From: Sphingomonas sp. Leaf357
GTDB taxonomy: Bacteria; Pseudomonadota; Alphaproteobacteria; Sphingomonadales; Sphingomonadaceae
Direction of reading: 5' to 3'
DNA: 64,000 bases
Assembly (NCBI RefSeq): GCF_001423845.1
Contig: NZ_LMPM01000001.1
Coordinates: 1,693,398-1,757,397 of the forward strand
This document shows, one piece after another, positions 27,901 to 39,882 of this stretch. The notes under the pieces are model-generated. The model was not told where the DNA came from and ran no database searches. It saw only the letters and a list, made by a program, of their open reading frames with translations. Numbering within the stretch: the first letter of the stretch is position 1; every line of letters begins with the position of its first letter. The position numbers and the translations under genes were made by a program.

Positions 27901-28501
27901 GCTTTCCGGAACGGGCAATATCAACGGAACCGGCAACGAGCTGAACAACATCATGTTCGGCAATAGCGGTGACAACATCCTGTCGGGTGGCGCCGGCGAC
28001 GATACGTTGATCGGCGGTGCCGGCAACGACACTTTGGTCGGCGGAGACGGAAACGATTCGCTGGATGGTGGCGACGGCGACGATATTCTCAACGGCCGCA
28101 TGGGCGACGACTTGATTACCGGTGGCGCGGGGAACGATGTGATCTGGGGCGGCATCGGACGCGATGTCATGGATGGGGGCGCCGGAGCGGACCGCTTCAT
28201 CTTCTACACCGGCGATACGGGCAAGACGCGGGCGACCGCCGACATGATATATTTCTCGCACAGCGATGGCGATTTGATCGATCTGTCGAGGATGGACGCG
28301 CGGACCGCGACGTCGGTGGACGATGCATTCAGCTTTATCGGGCAGGCGGCATTCACCAACACCGCCGGTGAATTGCGCATCCAATATAGCGGCGGATATT
28401 GGGATGTGCTGGGCGACACCAACGGCGACGGAATCGCCGACTTCTCGATCACCGTCAGTGCGGGCAGCACCCCGTTGATCGCGCGCGACTTCGTGCTCTG
28501 A
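24917..28501 (+). CDS. RTX protein with GH-A-like hydrolase domain, predicted type I secretion substrate
   Basis: A 1194-residue protein without N-terminal signal peptide. Order of parts: residues 25-145, tandem Ser/Thr/Ala-rich 30-residue repeats; 155-660, a hydrolase-like domain homologous to the protein at 20134-21768 (GMNLAGVSYY, RYMDWGNTNN, VALANKT, VEYSNEVWN with Glu406, LVAYEGGVGL with Glu574). About 724-1090 holds three blocks of calcium-binding RTX nonapeptides (GGxGxDx) separated by VENLTFIGTG-type strands. The last 100 residues form a serralysin-like secretion domain (ADRFIFYTGD to the terminal DFVL). This layout predicts export by the type I pair at 33140-36756. GAGGCGGGACGA precedes ATG 24917. 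Probable surface or extracellular polysaccharide-active enzyme; substrate unknown. Confidence 0.85.
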   Translation: MKIFEDLRLYSGNDVESGKADIAVISEVAETIDTSSTTVLTTARTVSAMLDTSEASKVAAAIDAPATTVRTSASTVSAMLGTSEVGKVVAAIDTSSAMVGATIGVSSPALDTSEVSKVAGAIAPAVPVETPTVSNTPVVVTSPTVDSSPSANTSTNTMDIGMNLAGVSYYGTQYPFLDRFKTSSEWMVQGVNGQPIGALSLDANGYPTAMPTGATNIFTMVGLDPVALETSDIYVITYKGNASINILGGTILSSEPGKITFRFTGEGSSTAINVSAIDPANPLSDMHVVRQDQVALYESGEIFNPAFLDKASQWSELRYMDWGNTNNNTLTSWDQRTTLTSASWSNISSTHSVPIEIMVALANKTNTDMWINIPAAADDDYIRKTLSYVRDNLAAGLSVKVEYSNEVWNWGFQQASYAQTMGAQMFGTDLNGNGQIDRGTSEEPGTAYLQYYGYRAAQVAAVANSVFASSDPARLQNVLSTQTGYLGLETYIFDGVQSAALGSVASLFDNYAITTYFGLDSVDQATLVSWAHAGQAGIDAAFAGLNASLNDSLRVYVYQQAVAARNGLSLVAYEGGVGLAAYTFADADQSAMLAFFEALDNDPRMGDMYAKMVADFAASGGSGLNAFTDAGSPSKWGTWGTLDSIYDEGSERYDALVAASQAAKAAQLTGGDATQVNVLTSAASYVLGGNQLTLTYVGSGGFNGTGNDLSNTIVGGNSFNMLYGGGGDDTIVGGSRNDIIDGGTGADRMIGGDGDDTYVVDNIGDVVVEQAGGGTDEVRTTLNTYALTASVENLTFIGTGVITGTGNDSDNIIAAVAGASASLYGGAGNDTLTGSTGADLLDGGTGADIMRGGRGNDVYIVDNAGDNVIELAGGGIDTVRTTLNLYGLASEVENLTFIGTGNFNAFGNSLDNVMTGGAGDDTLWGDVGNDTLNGGAGNDVLIGGVGADTMIGGLGDDRYDVDNIGDIVVELPGQGNDAVYTTVNYTLTANVENLMLSGTGNINGTGNELNNIMFGNSGDNILSGGAGDDTLIGGAGNDTLVGGDGNDSLDGGDGDDILNGRMGDDLITGGAGNDVIWGGIGRDVMDGGAGADRFIFYTGDTGKTRATADMIYFSHSDGDLIDLSRMDARTATSVDDAFSFIGQAAFTNTAGELRIQYSGGYWDVLGDTNGDGIADFSITVSAGSTPLIARDFVL
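24992..25345 (+). repeat. Tandem 90-bp (30-residue) coding repeats
   Basis: About 3.7 imperfect copies of a 30-residue unit beginning SE(V/A)xKVxAAID and ending TVSAML(D/G)T lie at the N-terminus of the RTX protein. The first copy is 27 residues and the last degenerates into a Pro/Thr/Val linker. The conservation is visible at DNA level (GCTGGACACCAGCGAGG recurs), consistent with recent internal duplication. Confidence 0.75.
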
Positions 28502-28510
28502 GCGCGTCGC

Positions 28511-29635
28511 TTACTGGATCGCAGAGACTTTCCGGCGGACCCATTGGTTCGCCGGAAATTCGATCAGCTTGTAGGTGACGGTGGCGGCAAGGATGGCGAT
28601 GCCGAGTACCACGATCGACATGATATCGCCCATCAACGGCGTCGCGCCGGCAAACTTCCGGCCGTCGATTGTTGTCATCCAACCGTCATAGTGCGTGATC
28701 CGGCCTAGGATCTCCAGCGCGTTGTTGAAGCGGTAAACGATGAATAGATGAACCATGTAAATCGAATAAGATACCGTGCCCAGAAATTCGAACGCTGGGA
28801 GGGCCAGAATCCGGCTGACAGCGCCCGCTTGCTGCGCAAAGATCAGTATCACGAGTGCGAAGATTAGTGGAACTGTCAGGGATAGTATCGTGGCACCGGA
28901 ATTGACTACGATAATGATCGTCCCCGTCACGGCTACGATCTCAAGTAGTGTTGCCGCTATAGTGCTCAACGCGAGCCGCAGGCGGCGGTGCACGTGAAAC
29001 GCGACCACGCCAAGGGAAAATCCGAAAAGGCAACGTGCAAAGGCACCGTCGTGGAATACATTCAGGTAACGGTCGGTGGCAAAAATTAGATAGCCCCCAC
29101 ATCCAAACGCCAAAATCACCGCTGCGGGCACTAGAAAACGGCCGAGATATCGGAAACCGAACGCAAAGACGAGGTAAGTCCAAACTTCAACCGCGATGCT
29201 CCAGGCGGGACCGTTCCATGTCGGCGCGTCAGGCCCGACAAAGGGCTGTATGAGGGCCAGATTGGCAGCTATCATTGAGACACTATAGTCTCCGGAAAAT
29301 GGCTGATGTCCGGATGGACGGTCCACTTGCATCGTTGCAAATTCGAACGCCACGAACAGTGCCAGTACAACGACATGCAAAGGGTAGACTCGCCCGAACC
29401 TCAGCAACATGAATTTGCGTATGGAATAACCGCTCCGGATCCGATCGCTGTAGCTGGCGGCAATCACGAATCCGCTCAAGGCGAAGAAAAAATCAACGAA
29501 AAGAAAGGCGTTTTGGACAAAGGAGGAACGGTTTATATGGCCTAGCGTATCGAAGTGATACAGCACGATCATGCAGGCGCAGACGCCGCGCAGGCTGTCG
29601 AGCGCCACGAAGCGATGTGTTTTCCCCCCGGTCAT
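28511..29635 (-). CDS. Membrane O-acyltransferase (acyltransferase family 3)
   Basis: A 374-residue OafA-type protein with about ten spans. Motifs are FVALDSLRGVCACMIVLYHF at the N-terminus, FFFALSGFVIAASYSDRI, and LLRFGRVYPLH. The start is ATG 29635; longer in-frame extension upstream runs over the acetyltransferase gene and is not real. It follows the left-handed-helix acetyltransferase gene by 41 bases on the same strand, so the two probably form an operon for decorating the polymer. Its stop lies ten bases from the convergent RTX gene stop. Confidence 0.88.
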   Translation of the reverse strand: MTGGKTHRFVALDSLRGVCACMIVLYHFDTLGHINRSSFVQNAFLFVDFFFALSGFVIAASYSDRIRSGYSIRKFMLLRFGRVYPLHVVVLALFVAFEFATMQVDRPSGHQPFSGDYSVSMIAANLALIQPFVGPDAPTWNGPAWSIAVEVWTYLVFAFGFRYLGRFLVPAAVILAFGCGGYLIFATDRYLNVFHDGAFARCLFGFSLGVVAFHVHRRLRLALSTIAATLLEIVAVTGTIIIVVNSGATILSLTVPLIFALVILIFAQQAGAVSRILALPAFEFLGTVSYSIYMVHLFIVYRFNNALEILGRITHYDGWMTTIDGRKFAGATPLMGDIMSIVVLGIAILAATVTYKLIEFPANQWVRRKVSAIQ

Positions 29636-29676
29636 TCGTCCTCGTCGCACAGCGGTGTTTCGACGCCAAGAAATAT

Positions 29677-30153
29677 TCAGTCTGACGACAGGATGATCCT
29701 GGCCGGAATGCCGACTGCCGTCGCGCCGGCCGGTACGTCGCACGTCACGACCGCATTGGCACCGATCTTCGCATGCGCGGCGACATGGATCGGCCCGAGC
29801 AATTTCGCCCCGGCGCCGATATCGACATGGCCGTCGATCCGCGGCACGCCCTTGCCGTTGGTGCCGAGCGTCACCTGCTGGAAGATCAGGCAGTTCGGAC
29901 CGATCACTGCGTCCGGATGGATGACGATGCCGTTGGGATGGGGCAGCAGCAGCCCGCCGCCGATCTGCGTGGTCAGCGGAATGTCCGCTCCGGACACCGC
30001 GGACCAGAAGCGATGGCGGATGACCGCCAGACTTCTGCGCGCGCGCGATGTGGGGGTGCGTTGGTAGGCGCGGATGCTGGCCAGCAACGCGCGGCCGGGA
30101 TCCCACCCGCTGCGCTGTTCCCTGCTCCAGTCCGGCGTGTCGGCGGAAACCAT
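29677..30153 (-). CDS. Serine-acetyltransferase-like O-acetyltransferase
   Basis: A 158-residue left-handed beta-helix acetyltransferase. ATG 30153 has AGGAC about seven bases upstream and gives MVSADTPDWSREQ. Hexapeptide-repeat motifs cover about residues 60-150: GGGLLLPHPNGIVIHPDAV, ANAVVTCDVPAG-like turns and the terminal VGIPARIIL. It resembles the gene at 16518-17051 but is shorter at the N-terminus. Probably acetylates a sugar or nucleotide sugar of the repeat unit, with the following membrane acyltransferase. Divergent from the GT-C-like gene. Confidence 0.85.
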   Translation of the reverse strand: MVSADTPDWSREQRSGWDPGRALLASIRAYQRTPTSRARRSLAVIRHRFWSAVSGADIPLTTQIGGGLLLPHPNGIVIHPDAVIGPNCLIFQQVTLGTNGKGVPRIDGHVDIGAGAKLLGPIHVAAHAKIGANAVVTCDVPAGATAVGIPARIILSSD

Positions 30154-30281
30154 CGTCTTGCGTCCTGGAAAAGAGATCGGCATCGAACGCCGACCATCGC
30201 CGCGTCCCGGCGGGACTGTACAGCGCATGGCCGCGCTTGCCAGCATCGTTCGCCGACGCCAAGAAGCGGACGGGGCTTTCG

Positions 30282-31847
30282 ATGGAATTTCGTGTGATCG
30301 ACAATCGTTCGCGTGGCGCAGGCGGCCTCTGGATCGCGGCTGCTCTGATCCTGGCCTTCGCCTTGTCCTGCATCTGGTTCGCCACCCGTCAGGACATCTG
30401 GATCGACGAATCGACCCAATTGTCCGGCATTACCCTTTCGCCGCTCGCGCTGATCCACTGGCTCGCCGGCACCGATGCCCAGCGCTTCGGTGTGCCGGGC
30501 GACCGGATGCCGCCGCTCGGCTATCTGCTCGATTGGGCCTGGTGGCACGGCGTGTCGCAGTCGGTGCTGGCGTTCCGCTTGTTCCATGCCGCTTTGGTCG
30601 TCGCCGCGCTGGCTTTATTCGCTCGGACGGAGCGCAGATATGTCGGTGGGCGCTGGGCATTCGTAGGGCTGATCTTCCTCGCGGTATCGCCGGAGACGGT
30701 TCAACTCGCGGTCGAACTGCGCGCTTATCCGATGCTGTTCGCACTGGCCTGCGTACAGGCGGCGCTCTTCCTCCGGCTGGTCGCGATGCCGCGGCCGACC
30801 AGGCCCGCGCTGGCCGGTTTCGCCCTGGTATGCGTGGTGACATACTTCGTGCATTTCTTCGGCGTGGTCGCGACCTGCGCCTATTTCGGCGCGCTGTTGC
30901 TGCGTTTCCTGCGCGCGAGCCCGTTCCGCGTGATCGTGGCTGGGCTGGTCGCGTTGGTCCCGGCACTGGCGCTCCAGCCCTTTATCATGGGGGCGAGCGC
31001 GCTTTCCGCCGTCCCGGTCGTCGGCACCGGCCCGGTCGACTATATCCTGCAATTGTTCGCCGGTTCGGTCTATCTCGTCGTGCCGCTGGCCGGTGCGCTC
31101 TTTCTCGCCGGCAGCTTCGCTTTGTTCGGGATCGGCCTCTGGACCGCGCTCGGCCGCGTGATGGCACGGCGGACCGAACCGGTCGATCACATGATCGTCG
31201 TCGCGGGATTGGGCGTGGTCGCGACGGTCGCGCCGCATTTCTGGATCCATTCGTTCGACACGCTGAAGCCGAGCTACAGCATCTGGCTGCTGCCAGTGCT
31301 GGCGCTGATCATCGGGTCCGGGGCGCGGCAGGCGATGCAGCGCGATCGCTGGATCGCGCGCGCCATTCAGGCGGCGATCGTGGCGATGGCGGCGGGGGCG
31401 ACGGTATCGGGCATCGTCTTTCTCGTGCATTCCGACTGGTACGTGCACGGCCCGGCGCGGGCGATCGCGGCCGAGCGACGCGGCGACATGCCGATCGTCT
31501 ATGTCGGCACCGACACATATGCTTACGGCTACTTCCCGACGGTCTATCTGACCCAGCGGAGCGCCGAACAATGGCTGGCGGAGGAGAGCGGGGTCCGCCG
31601 CCTGCCGGACGGCCCGATCATGCCCTGGTCGGCGCTGTCCCGCTACAAGGAGGCGCTCGTCGTGGATATCCGGGTTCGGCGGTACAGCGATCTTGGCCAG
31701 TGTCTGAAAGGCCGTTGCCCCCCGTTCGAGCGCTCGCCGCTGCTCGACGCGATGCTGGCCAATGGCGGCTGGCATGAGGCCGCGACGACCAGACGTTTTG
31801 GATATTATGATGTACAGCTTACGACGCTGACATCGGTCGCCCGCTAA
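30282..31847 (+). CDS. GT-C-like multi-span membrane glycosyltransferase or polymerase
   Basis: A 521-residue protein with 9-11 membrane spans and a C-terminal periplasmic domain of about 130 residues. The first loop carries IWIDESTQLS: the acidic Asp-Glu pair just after the first span is the usual metal/catalytic position of GT-C enzymes (ArnT, PMT and relatives), which use polyprenyl-phosphate sugars on the periplasmic side. ATG 30282 is chosen because it gives a short basic N-terminus directly before the first span. It may add a side-chain sugar or take part in polymerisation. Family-level call only. Confidence 0.75.
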   Translation: MEFRVIDNRSRGAGGLWIAAALILAFALSCIWFATRQDIWIDESTQLSGITLSPLALIHWLAGTDAQRFGVPGDRMPPLGYLLDWAWWHGVSQSVLAFRLFHAALVVAALALFARTERRYVGGRWAFVGLIFLAVSPETVQLAVELRAYPMLFALACVQAALFLRLVAMPRPTRPALAGFALVCVVTYFVHFFGVVATCAYFGALLLRFLRASPFRVIVAGLVALVPALALQPFIMGASALSAVPVVGTGPVDYILQLFAGSVYLVVPLAGALFLAGSFALFGIGLWTALGRVMARRTEPVDHMIVVAGLGVVATVAPHFWIHSFDTLKPSYSIWLLPVLALIIGSGARQAMQRDRWIARAIQAAIVAMAAGATVSGIVFLVHSDWYVHGPARAIAAERRGDMPIVYVGTDTYAYGYFPTVYLTQRSAEQWLAEESGVRRLPDGPIMPWSALSRYKEALVVDIRVRRYSDLGQCLKGRCPPFERSPLLDAMLANGGWHEAATTRRFGYYDVQLTTLTSVAR

Positions 31848-31868
31848 CGCCGTGATGATCGGAGCCGG

Positions 31869-33086
31869 CTACAGGGATTTGATCAGATCCGAACGATGGC
31901 GGAACACTTCCTCGTCGATCATCGGATGGCCATCCTTTGCAGCCGCTTCGGTCAGTCTGGCTAACGCATCCGGTTCGGCGATCAGCGCCGCGATCGCCTC
32001 GGCCAGTGCCGTGGGATTGGCGGCGGTCATCACGCCACCGCCATGGTGTCCGATAAGGTCCCGGGGATAGGGACTGTCATACCCCACGATCGGCGTTCCC
32101 GAGAGCAGAGCCTCGACCAGGCACCGCGGGGACTCCAGTGTCTTGTGACAGAATAGAAATATATCCGCGTCTCGAAACGCCTGCATCAACGCTTCGCGAT
32201 CCTGGGTCGGTCCAGGGAAGAATATACGGTCTCCGACGCCAAGCCGCGCGATCATCTCTCGCGATGCAGCGAGGTCCGGCCCGTCGCCGAACCATGTCGC
32301 GTGGAAATCAGCCCCGGACCTTTTGAGGGCAGCCAGGGTTTCGATCCAGTCCGTCGGGCCTTTATCGGGATGAACGCGGCCGCCATAGATGATCTCGATC
32401 TTGCGGCCGGACGGACGCGCGATCTTCGCGGTCAAATTGTGAGGAGCGATGCGAGACTCTGCGCCAAGATGGATATCGTGGACCAAATGCCCGTCGCGGC
32501 TGTAGCGTACATAGGCGTTGTAAGTGTCCATGCCATGGAACAGCCCCATTGCCGAGCGGCGGATGACATGCCGTTCCAGTCGCTTGGCCAGAACGGCATT
32601 GATCCGGCGGTACAGCCGGCGAAGGCCGCGAGATTGCTGTGCTTGGAACGCCATGACTTGCGATTCGACCCGGTCGGTCCAGATCGCAGCCTTTCGCCCG
32701 CGCTTCGCCGCCAGCAGCGCGGCGATCGCGCCCCAATCGCCCCAAAACCCACCGATCGCGAATTGAAGATGCGTAGATTTATCGATCAGATTTTTGAGCT
32801 CGCGTGCGGTACGCAGTAGGTGGCGTAGGAAGGCGGGCGGGGTCCATGCTGCGGGCAGGCAATGGATCGAAAGCTTGTCGGTCGGCAGCAATTCGGAGAC
32901 CGGACTGGTCATCGCTGGCGGCTCCGATGCCGCGATCACCGGACAACAGACCGCAACCGTATCGAAATTCTTTAGCCACAGCCGCAGGCCATTGCAGGCC
33001 TGCGTATCGAGCCACAGCACGTCGCCGATCGAATAGATCGGCAGCGGCAGCACCAGCATCAGGGACGTAGGCGGGGCGGGGGGCAT
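31869..33086 (-). CDS. Glycosyltransferase family 4
   Basis: A 405-residue GT-B enzyme. The N-terminal Rossmann half has LQFAIGGFWGDWGAI and AIWTDRVESQVM. The C-terminal half has IIYGGRVHPDKGPTDW, ATWFGDGPDLA and LESPRCLVEALLSGTPIVGYDS, which is close to the usual EX7E pattern but one residue shorter. Start ATG 33086 or Met10. It is convergent with the GT-C gene and lies just downstream of the type I secretion pair on the same strand (53-base gap), so it may share their transcript. Sugar unknown. Confidence 0.85.
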   Translation of the reverse strand: MPPAPPTSLMLVLPLPIYSIGDVLWLDTQACNGLRLWLKNFDTVAVCCPVIAASEPPAMTSPVSELLPTDKLSIHCLPAAWTPPAFLRHLLRTARELKNLIDKSTHLQFAIGGFWGDWGAIAALLAAKRGRKAAIWTDRVESQVMAFQAQQSRGLRRLYRRINAVLAKRLERHVIRRSAMGLFHGMDTYNAYVRYSRDGHLVHDIHLGAESRIAPHNLTAKIARPSGRKIEIIYGGRVHPDKGPTDWIETLAALKRSGADFHATWFGDGPDLAASREMIARLGVGDRIFFPGPTQDREALMQAFRDADIFLFCHKTLESPRCLVEALLSGTPIVGYDSPYPRDLIGHHGGGVMTAANPTALAEAIAALIAEPDALARLTEAAAKDGHPMIDEEVFRHRSDLIKSL

Positions 33087-33139
33087 CTGACTACGCTCGT
33101 TGCATACGGAATGATCGACCGCAATGGCCGCCCTTTGGC

Positions 33140-34530
33140 CTATCGCTCTCGCAGCGCGCTGCCCTTGGCTTCGTCGACCGGGCTGGTGAGGTAGCTGAGG
33201 AAGCTGCGGTCGCCCGTCACGATATCGGCCACTGCGCTCATGCCCGGCGTTATCGCGACGTTGCGGTCGCCGCGGTCGATGCGCGTGCGGTCCAGCGCGA
33301 CGCGCACGACATAGACCGGCCCCAGTTTCTCGTCGTCGATCGCATCCGGGCTGATCGCCAGCACCTTGCCGGGGATCGATCCGTAACGTGCGAACGGGAA
33401 CGCCTCGAGCTTCACATCGACCTTCTGGCCAACCGACACGAAGCCGGCGTCGCGGTTGAGCAATTTGACCTCGGCGACCATCCGGCCATCCGCGGGCACC
33501 ACCGTCATGATCGGTTTCGCCGCCTCCACCACGCCGCCTTCGGTATGGACCGAGAGCTGGCCGATCGTGCCGGTGACGGGTGCGCGCAGTTCCTGGAAGG
33601 TGCTGCGCTGCTGCGTCTTGGCGAGTTCCTCCTGCCGCAACTGCATCTCGGCATTGGCCTTGACCAGTTCGTCGAACAGCGCCGCGCGCACTTCGGTGCG
33701 GGCCTTGGCCATCGTGCTCGCCGCGCCGGCCGACTGGGCGTTGGCGCGCTGGATCGATTCGATCGCGGCATCGCGGTCGCGCGCCTGGCCGAGCCGCTGG
33801 CGGCGCATCTCGATCACCTTCAGCTTCGAGACGAAGCCCTTGGCGAGCAATTGTTCGTTCGCGGCGATCTGTTCGTCGAGCAGCGGCAGCGTCTCGGTCA
33901 GCTTGGCGACCTGCACGCGCGCCGTGGCGATGTCGGATTGCGCCACGCGGCCATTGGCGACCTGCGCCGTGATCGACGCCTGCACATCGGCCAGCTTGGC
34001 CTGCGCCAGCAGTTTCTGCGCCTCGACCGTCGTGGCGTCGGCCCCGGCGGGCGGCGTGAACACGAAGCCCTTGCCGTCCAGCCCATCGATCACCGCGCGG
34101 GTGCGCGCGACGGAGAAGGCGGCGGTTTCGTACGCCTTGCGTGCCTGCGCCGCCTCGGCGGTGGACACGGTGGGATCGAGCAGGACGAGCACCTGCCCCT
34201 TGGTCACGTGATCGCCGTCATGCACCAGGATGCGGCGCACGACGCCGGCCTCTGCGGGCTGGACGAGCTGGACGGCACCGGTCGGCACGATCTTGCCTGG
34301 GGCCGAGGCGACGATGTCGGTACGACCGAACGTCAGCCACAATCCCAGCGCGGCAACGCCACCCAGCAGCACCTTCGCGGTCAGCCGTGCGGTCGGCGAC
34401 ACCGGGCGTTCGATCACCTCCAGCGCGGCGGGCAGGAAGCCGGTCTCGTCGACCCGCAAACGCCCGATATCGCGCTTCTTCTCTTCGGCCAGGGACGCGC
34501 GGATCACGGCCAAGTTGGTGGTCAGCGCGT

Positions 34531-34534
<4 letters not shown>
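33140..34534 (-). CDS. Type I secretion periplasmic adaptor (HlyD family)
   Basis: A 464-residue membrane-fusion protein. A cytoplasmic tail of about 45 residues precedes one span (KVLLGGVAALGLWLTFG) and then a lipoyl/hairpin arrangement: IVPTGAVQLVQPAEAGVVRRILVHDGDHVTKGQ begins the first lipoyl half, a long coiled-coil hairpin covers about residues 140-290, and QRSTFQELRAPVTGTIGQL restarts the second half. The C-terminal beta-barrel domain reaches DIVTGDRSFLSYL. It should link the ABC exporter to an outer-membrane TolC-like channel, which is not encoded in this window. ATG overlaps the ABC gene stop by four bases. Confidence 0.92.
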
Positions 34535-36756
<2,222 letters not shown>

Positions 36757-36926
36757 GGCTCGATCCGTCGCGGATGATGGTCGGCCCTGTTCTCCACGAA
36801 CAAGGTAAACAATCCGGTAACGATGTGGCCGAGATGCGTGGATTTGGTCGCGGCGAAAGCGTGATCGGTCCCGCCTGTTCCCGCGGGTGCCTCGCGAAGC
36901 ACTGATCGCTGACCCGAAACGAAAAA

Positions 36927-36952
36927 CACCGCCGGTCTCGCGACCGGCGGTG
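36927..36952 (-). terminator. Intrinsic terminator of the PEP-CTERM metalloprotease gene
   Basis: An 11-bp perfect stem (CACCGCCGGTC and complement) with a TCGC loop lies 25 bases past the stop of the minus-strand metalloprotease gene. On that strand it is followed by TTTTTCGTTTC, a classic U-run. Confidence 0.85.
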
Positions 36953-36977
36953 CCTTCCTGTTTCGAGTCGTCGAGGA

Positions 36978-38213
<1,236 letters not shown>

Positions 38214-38397
38214 GTTAGACCCCTTGTTGCCCAATGGCCGGTTACGGCTCATTAACCAGACTTATTGTTGAGCGGGATCGAGGCTGTCAAACGCTATGAA
38301 CCCTTTTTTACTATATGTTGCGCCGCGGTCACTATGGTCGCCCCAAAATGAGATTTACGCGCGAAAACATCCCTCTTGACGGACTGAACCGAGCACC

Positions 38398-39879
38398 ATG
38401 CCCGCACTGAATGCCACTGAAATTCTTCCGCTTGTCGCCCGGATGAAGGCCGCGCTGGCGCGCAAGGACCGCACCGAGACGAATCGCGTCGTCGCGGCAT
38501 TGCTCGATGGTGCCGCGCCGCTCGGTGAGCAATGGCAGGCCATCTCGCAGCTGATGCAGGTGAGCGGCGAGTTCAACCTGGCGCTCCGTGCGATCGATGC
38601 CTTCATCGCGTCCGCCGCCGACAAGCCGCGCGCACGCTATTCGAAGGTCGTGTTGCTGACCCAGGCGCAGCGGTTGCAGGAGGCGCAGGACCTGCTGACG
38701 CAATTGCCGGAAGACGTGCCGGACCGGGCCGGCCGTGCCTATGTGCTTGGCAATACGGCGATGACGCTCGGGCGGATCGACGAGGCGCGTGCGCATCTGC
38801 TGACCGCGCTGAAGCATCGGCCCGGCTGGGGCCCCGCCTGGCTCTCCCTGGTCATGGTCGGCAATCTGAAGACCGATCCGATCGGCGAGCAGTTGCTCGC
38901 CGAACGGTCGGTGGCCGAAAGACAGGGTCCGGCCGACCTGGCGCGCTATCATTACGCGCTCGGCAAGTTGCACGTCGATCGCGGCGATCACGCGGCGGCC
39001 TTCGCCGCGTTCGCGCGTGGCGCCGCGCTGTTGAAGTCGCTGACGCCATACGGCCGCGAGGCCAATGCCGCGAACGCCGAATCGACGATGACCGGATATT
39101 CGCACGATTTCTTCGATCGCATGCGCGAGAAGCAGACGATCGACACCAGTCGCCCGATCTTCGTCACCGGCCTGCCGCGATCGGGCACCACCCTGGTCGA
39201 ACAGATCCTCGCCAGCCACAGCGCGGTGCTGGACGGCGGCGAACTCAATTTCGTCCAGCATATGGCGGTGTCGGTCGGCGGCGTCTCCGGCGATGCGGTC
39301 GCGCAATATGTCGCGCGCGGCGGCAGTCTCGATGACTTGGGCGGCCTTTATCTGCATCTGCTGGAAGAGCGCTTCGGGCCGACCGGCCGGATCGTGGACA
39401 AGACGATCGACGTCAGCCGCTGCATGGGGCTGATCGCCGCCGCCTTGCCCGATGCGCCGCTGATCTGGATGCGCCGCGATCCGCTCGACAGCGCCTGGTC
39501 GTGCTTCCGCACCTTCTTCATCCACGGTGTCGCGTGGAGCTTCGATCTCGAAGACATCGCCCACCATTTCCAGCTGGAGGATCGGTTGATGGCGTTCTGG
39601 AAGGAGCAGCTCGGCGACCGCCTGCTGGTCGTACCGTACGGCGCGTTGGTCGAGGATCCGGCGCTGTGGACGGCGCGGTTGCTCGCGCATTGCGGCCTGG
39701 ACGAAGAGGCGGCGGCCTATACCCCGCACCTGACCGAACGCCGGGTCGCCACCGCCAGTTCGCTGCAGGTGCGCCGGCCGATCAACCGCGACGGTTTGGG
39801 CGTGGCGGAACCGTACCGCGAATTCCTGCAACCGTTCATCGACGCGTATTACGGCAATGAGTCTGCCGCTGCCGTCTGA
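38398..39879 (+). CDS. TPR-containing sulfotransferase family protein
   Basis: A 493-residue protein. An N-terminal TPR-like helical half (about 1-235) is followed by a sulfotransferase domain (about 245-480). The 5'-PSB loop reads FVTGLPRSGTTLVEQIL and the 3'-phosphate-binding region is near IWMRRDPLDSAWSCF. Such fusions resemble protein- and glycan-directed sulfotransferases found in alphaproteobacteria. Located just beyond the EPS secretion genes, it might sulfate the polymer or a surface protein, but that is speculative. Convergent with the CAP gene, only three bases between stops. Confidence 0.85.
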   Translation: MPALNATEILPLVARMKAALARKDRTETNRVVAALLDGAAPLGEQWQAISQLMQVSGEFNLALRAIDAFIASAADKPRARYSKVVLLTQAQRLQEAQDLLTQLPEDVPDRAGRAYVLGNTAMTLGRIDEARAHLLTALKHRPGWGPAWLSLVMVGNLKTDPIGEQLLAERSVAERQGPADLARYHYALGKLHVDRGDHAAAFAAFARGAALLKSLTPYGREANAANAESTMTGYSHDFFDRMREKQTIDTSRPIFVTGLPRSGTTLVEQILASHSAVLDGGELNFVQHMAVSVGGVSGDAVAQYVARGGSLDDLGGLYLHLLEERFGPTGRIVDKTIDVSRCMGLIAAALPDAPLIWMRRDPLDSAWSCFRTFFIHGVAWSFDLEDIAHHFQLEDRLMAFWKEQLGDRLLVVPYGALVEDPALWTARLLAHCGLDEEAAAYTPHLTERRVATASSLQVRRPINRDGLGVAEPYREFLQPFIDAYYGNESAAAV

Positions 39880-39882
39880 GCA

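Noticed and set aside
27088..28195. Regular short repeats that might be taken for a CRISPR array
   Set aside because: The repeats are in-frame codons for RTX nonapeptides, vary in sequence and lack unique spacers.
26810..28384. Long minus-strand frame opposite the RTX repeats
   Set aside because: It mirrors the repeated GGxGxD codons and gives a Val/Ile/Asp repeat protein without start signals; an antisense shadow.
29636..30385. Upstream extension of the 28511 acyltransferase to 624 residues
   Set aside because: It runs over the acetyltransferase gene in another frame; the family starts at the FVALDSLRG region.
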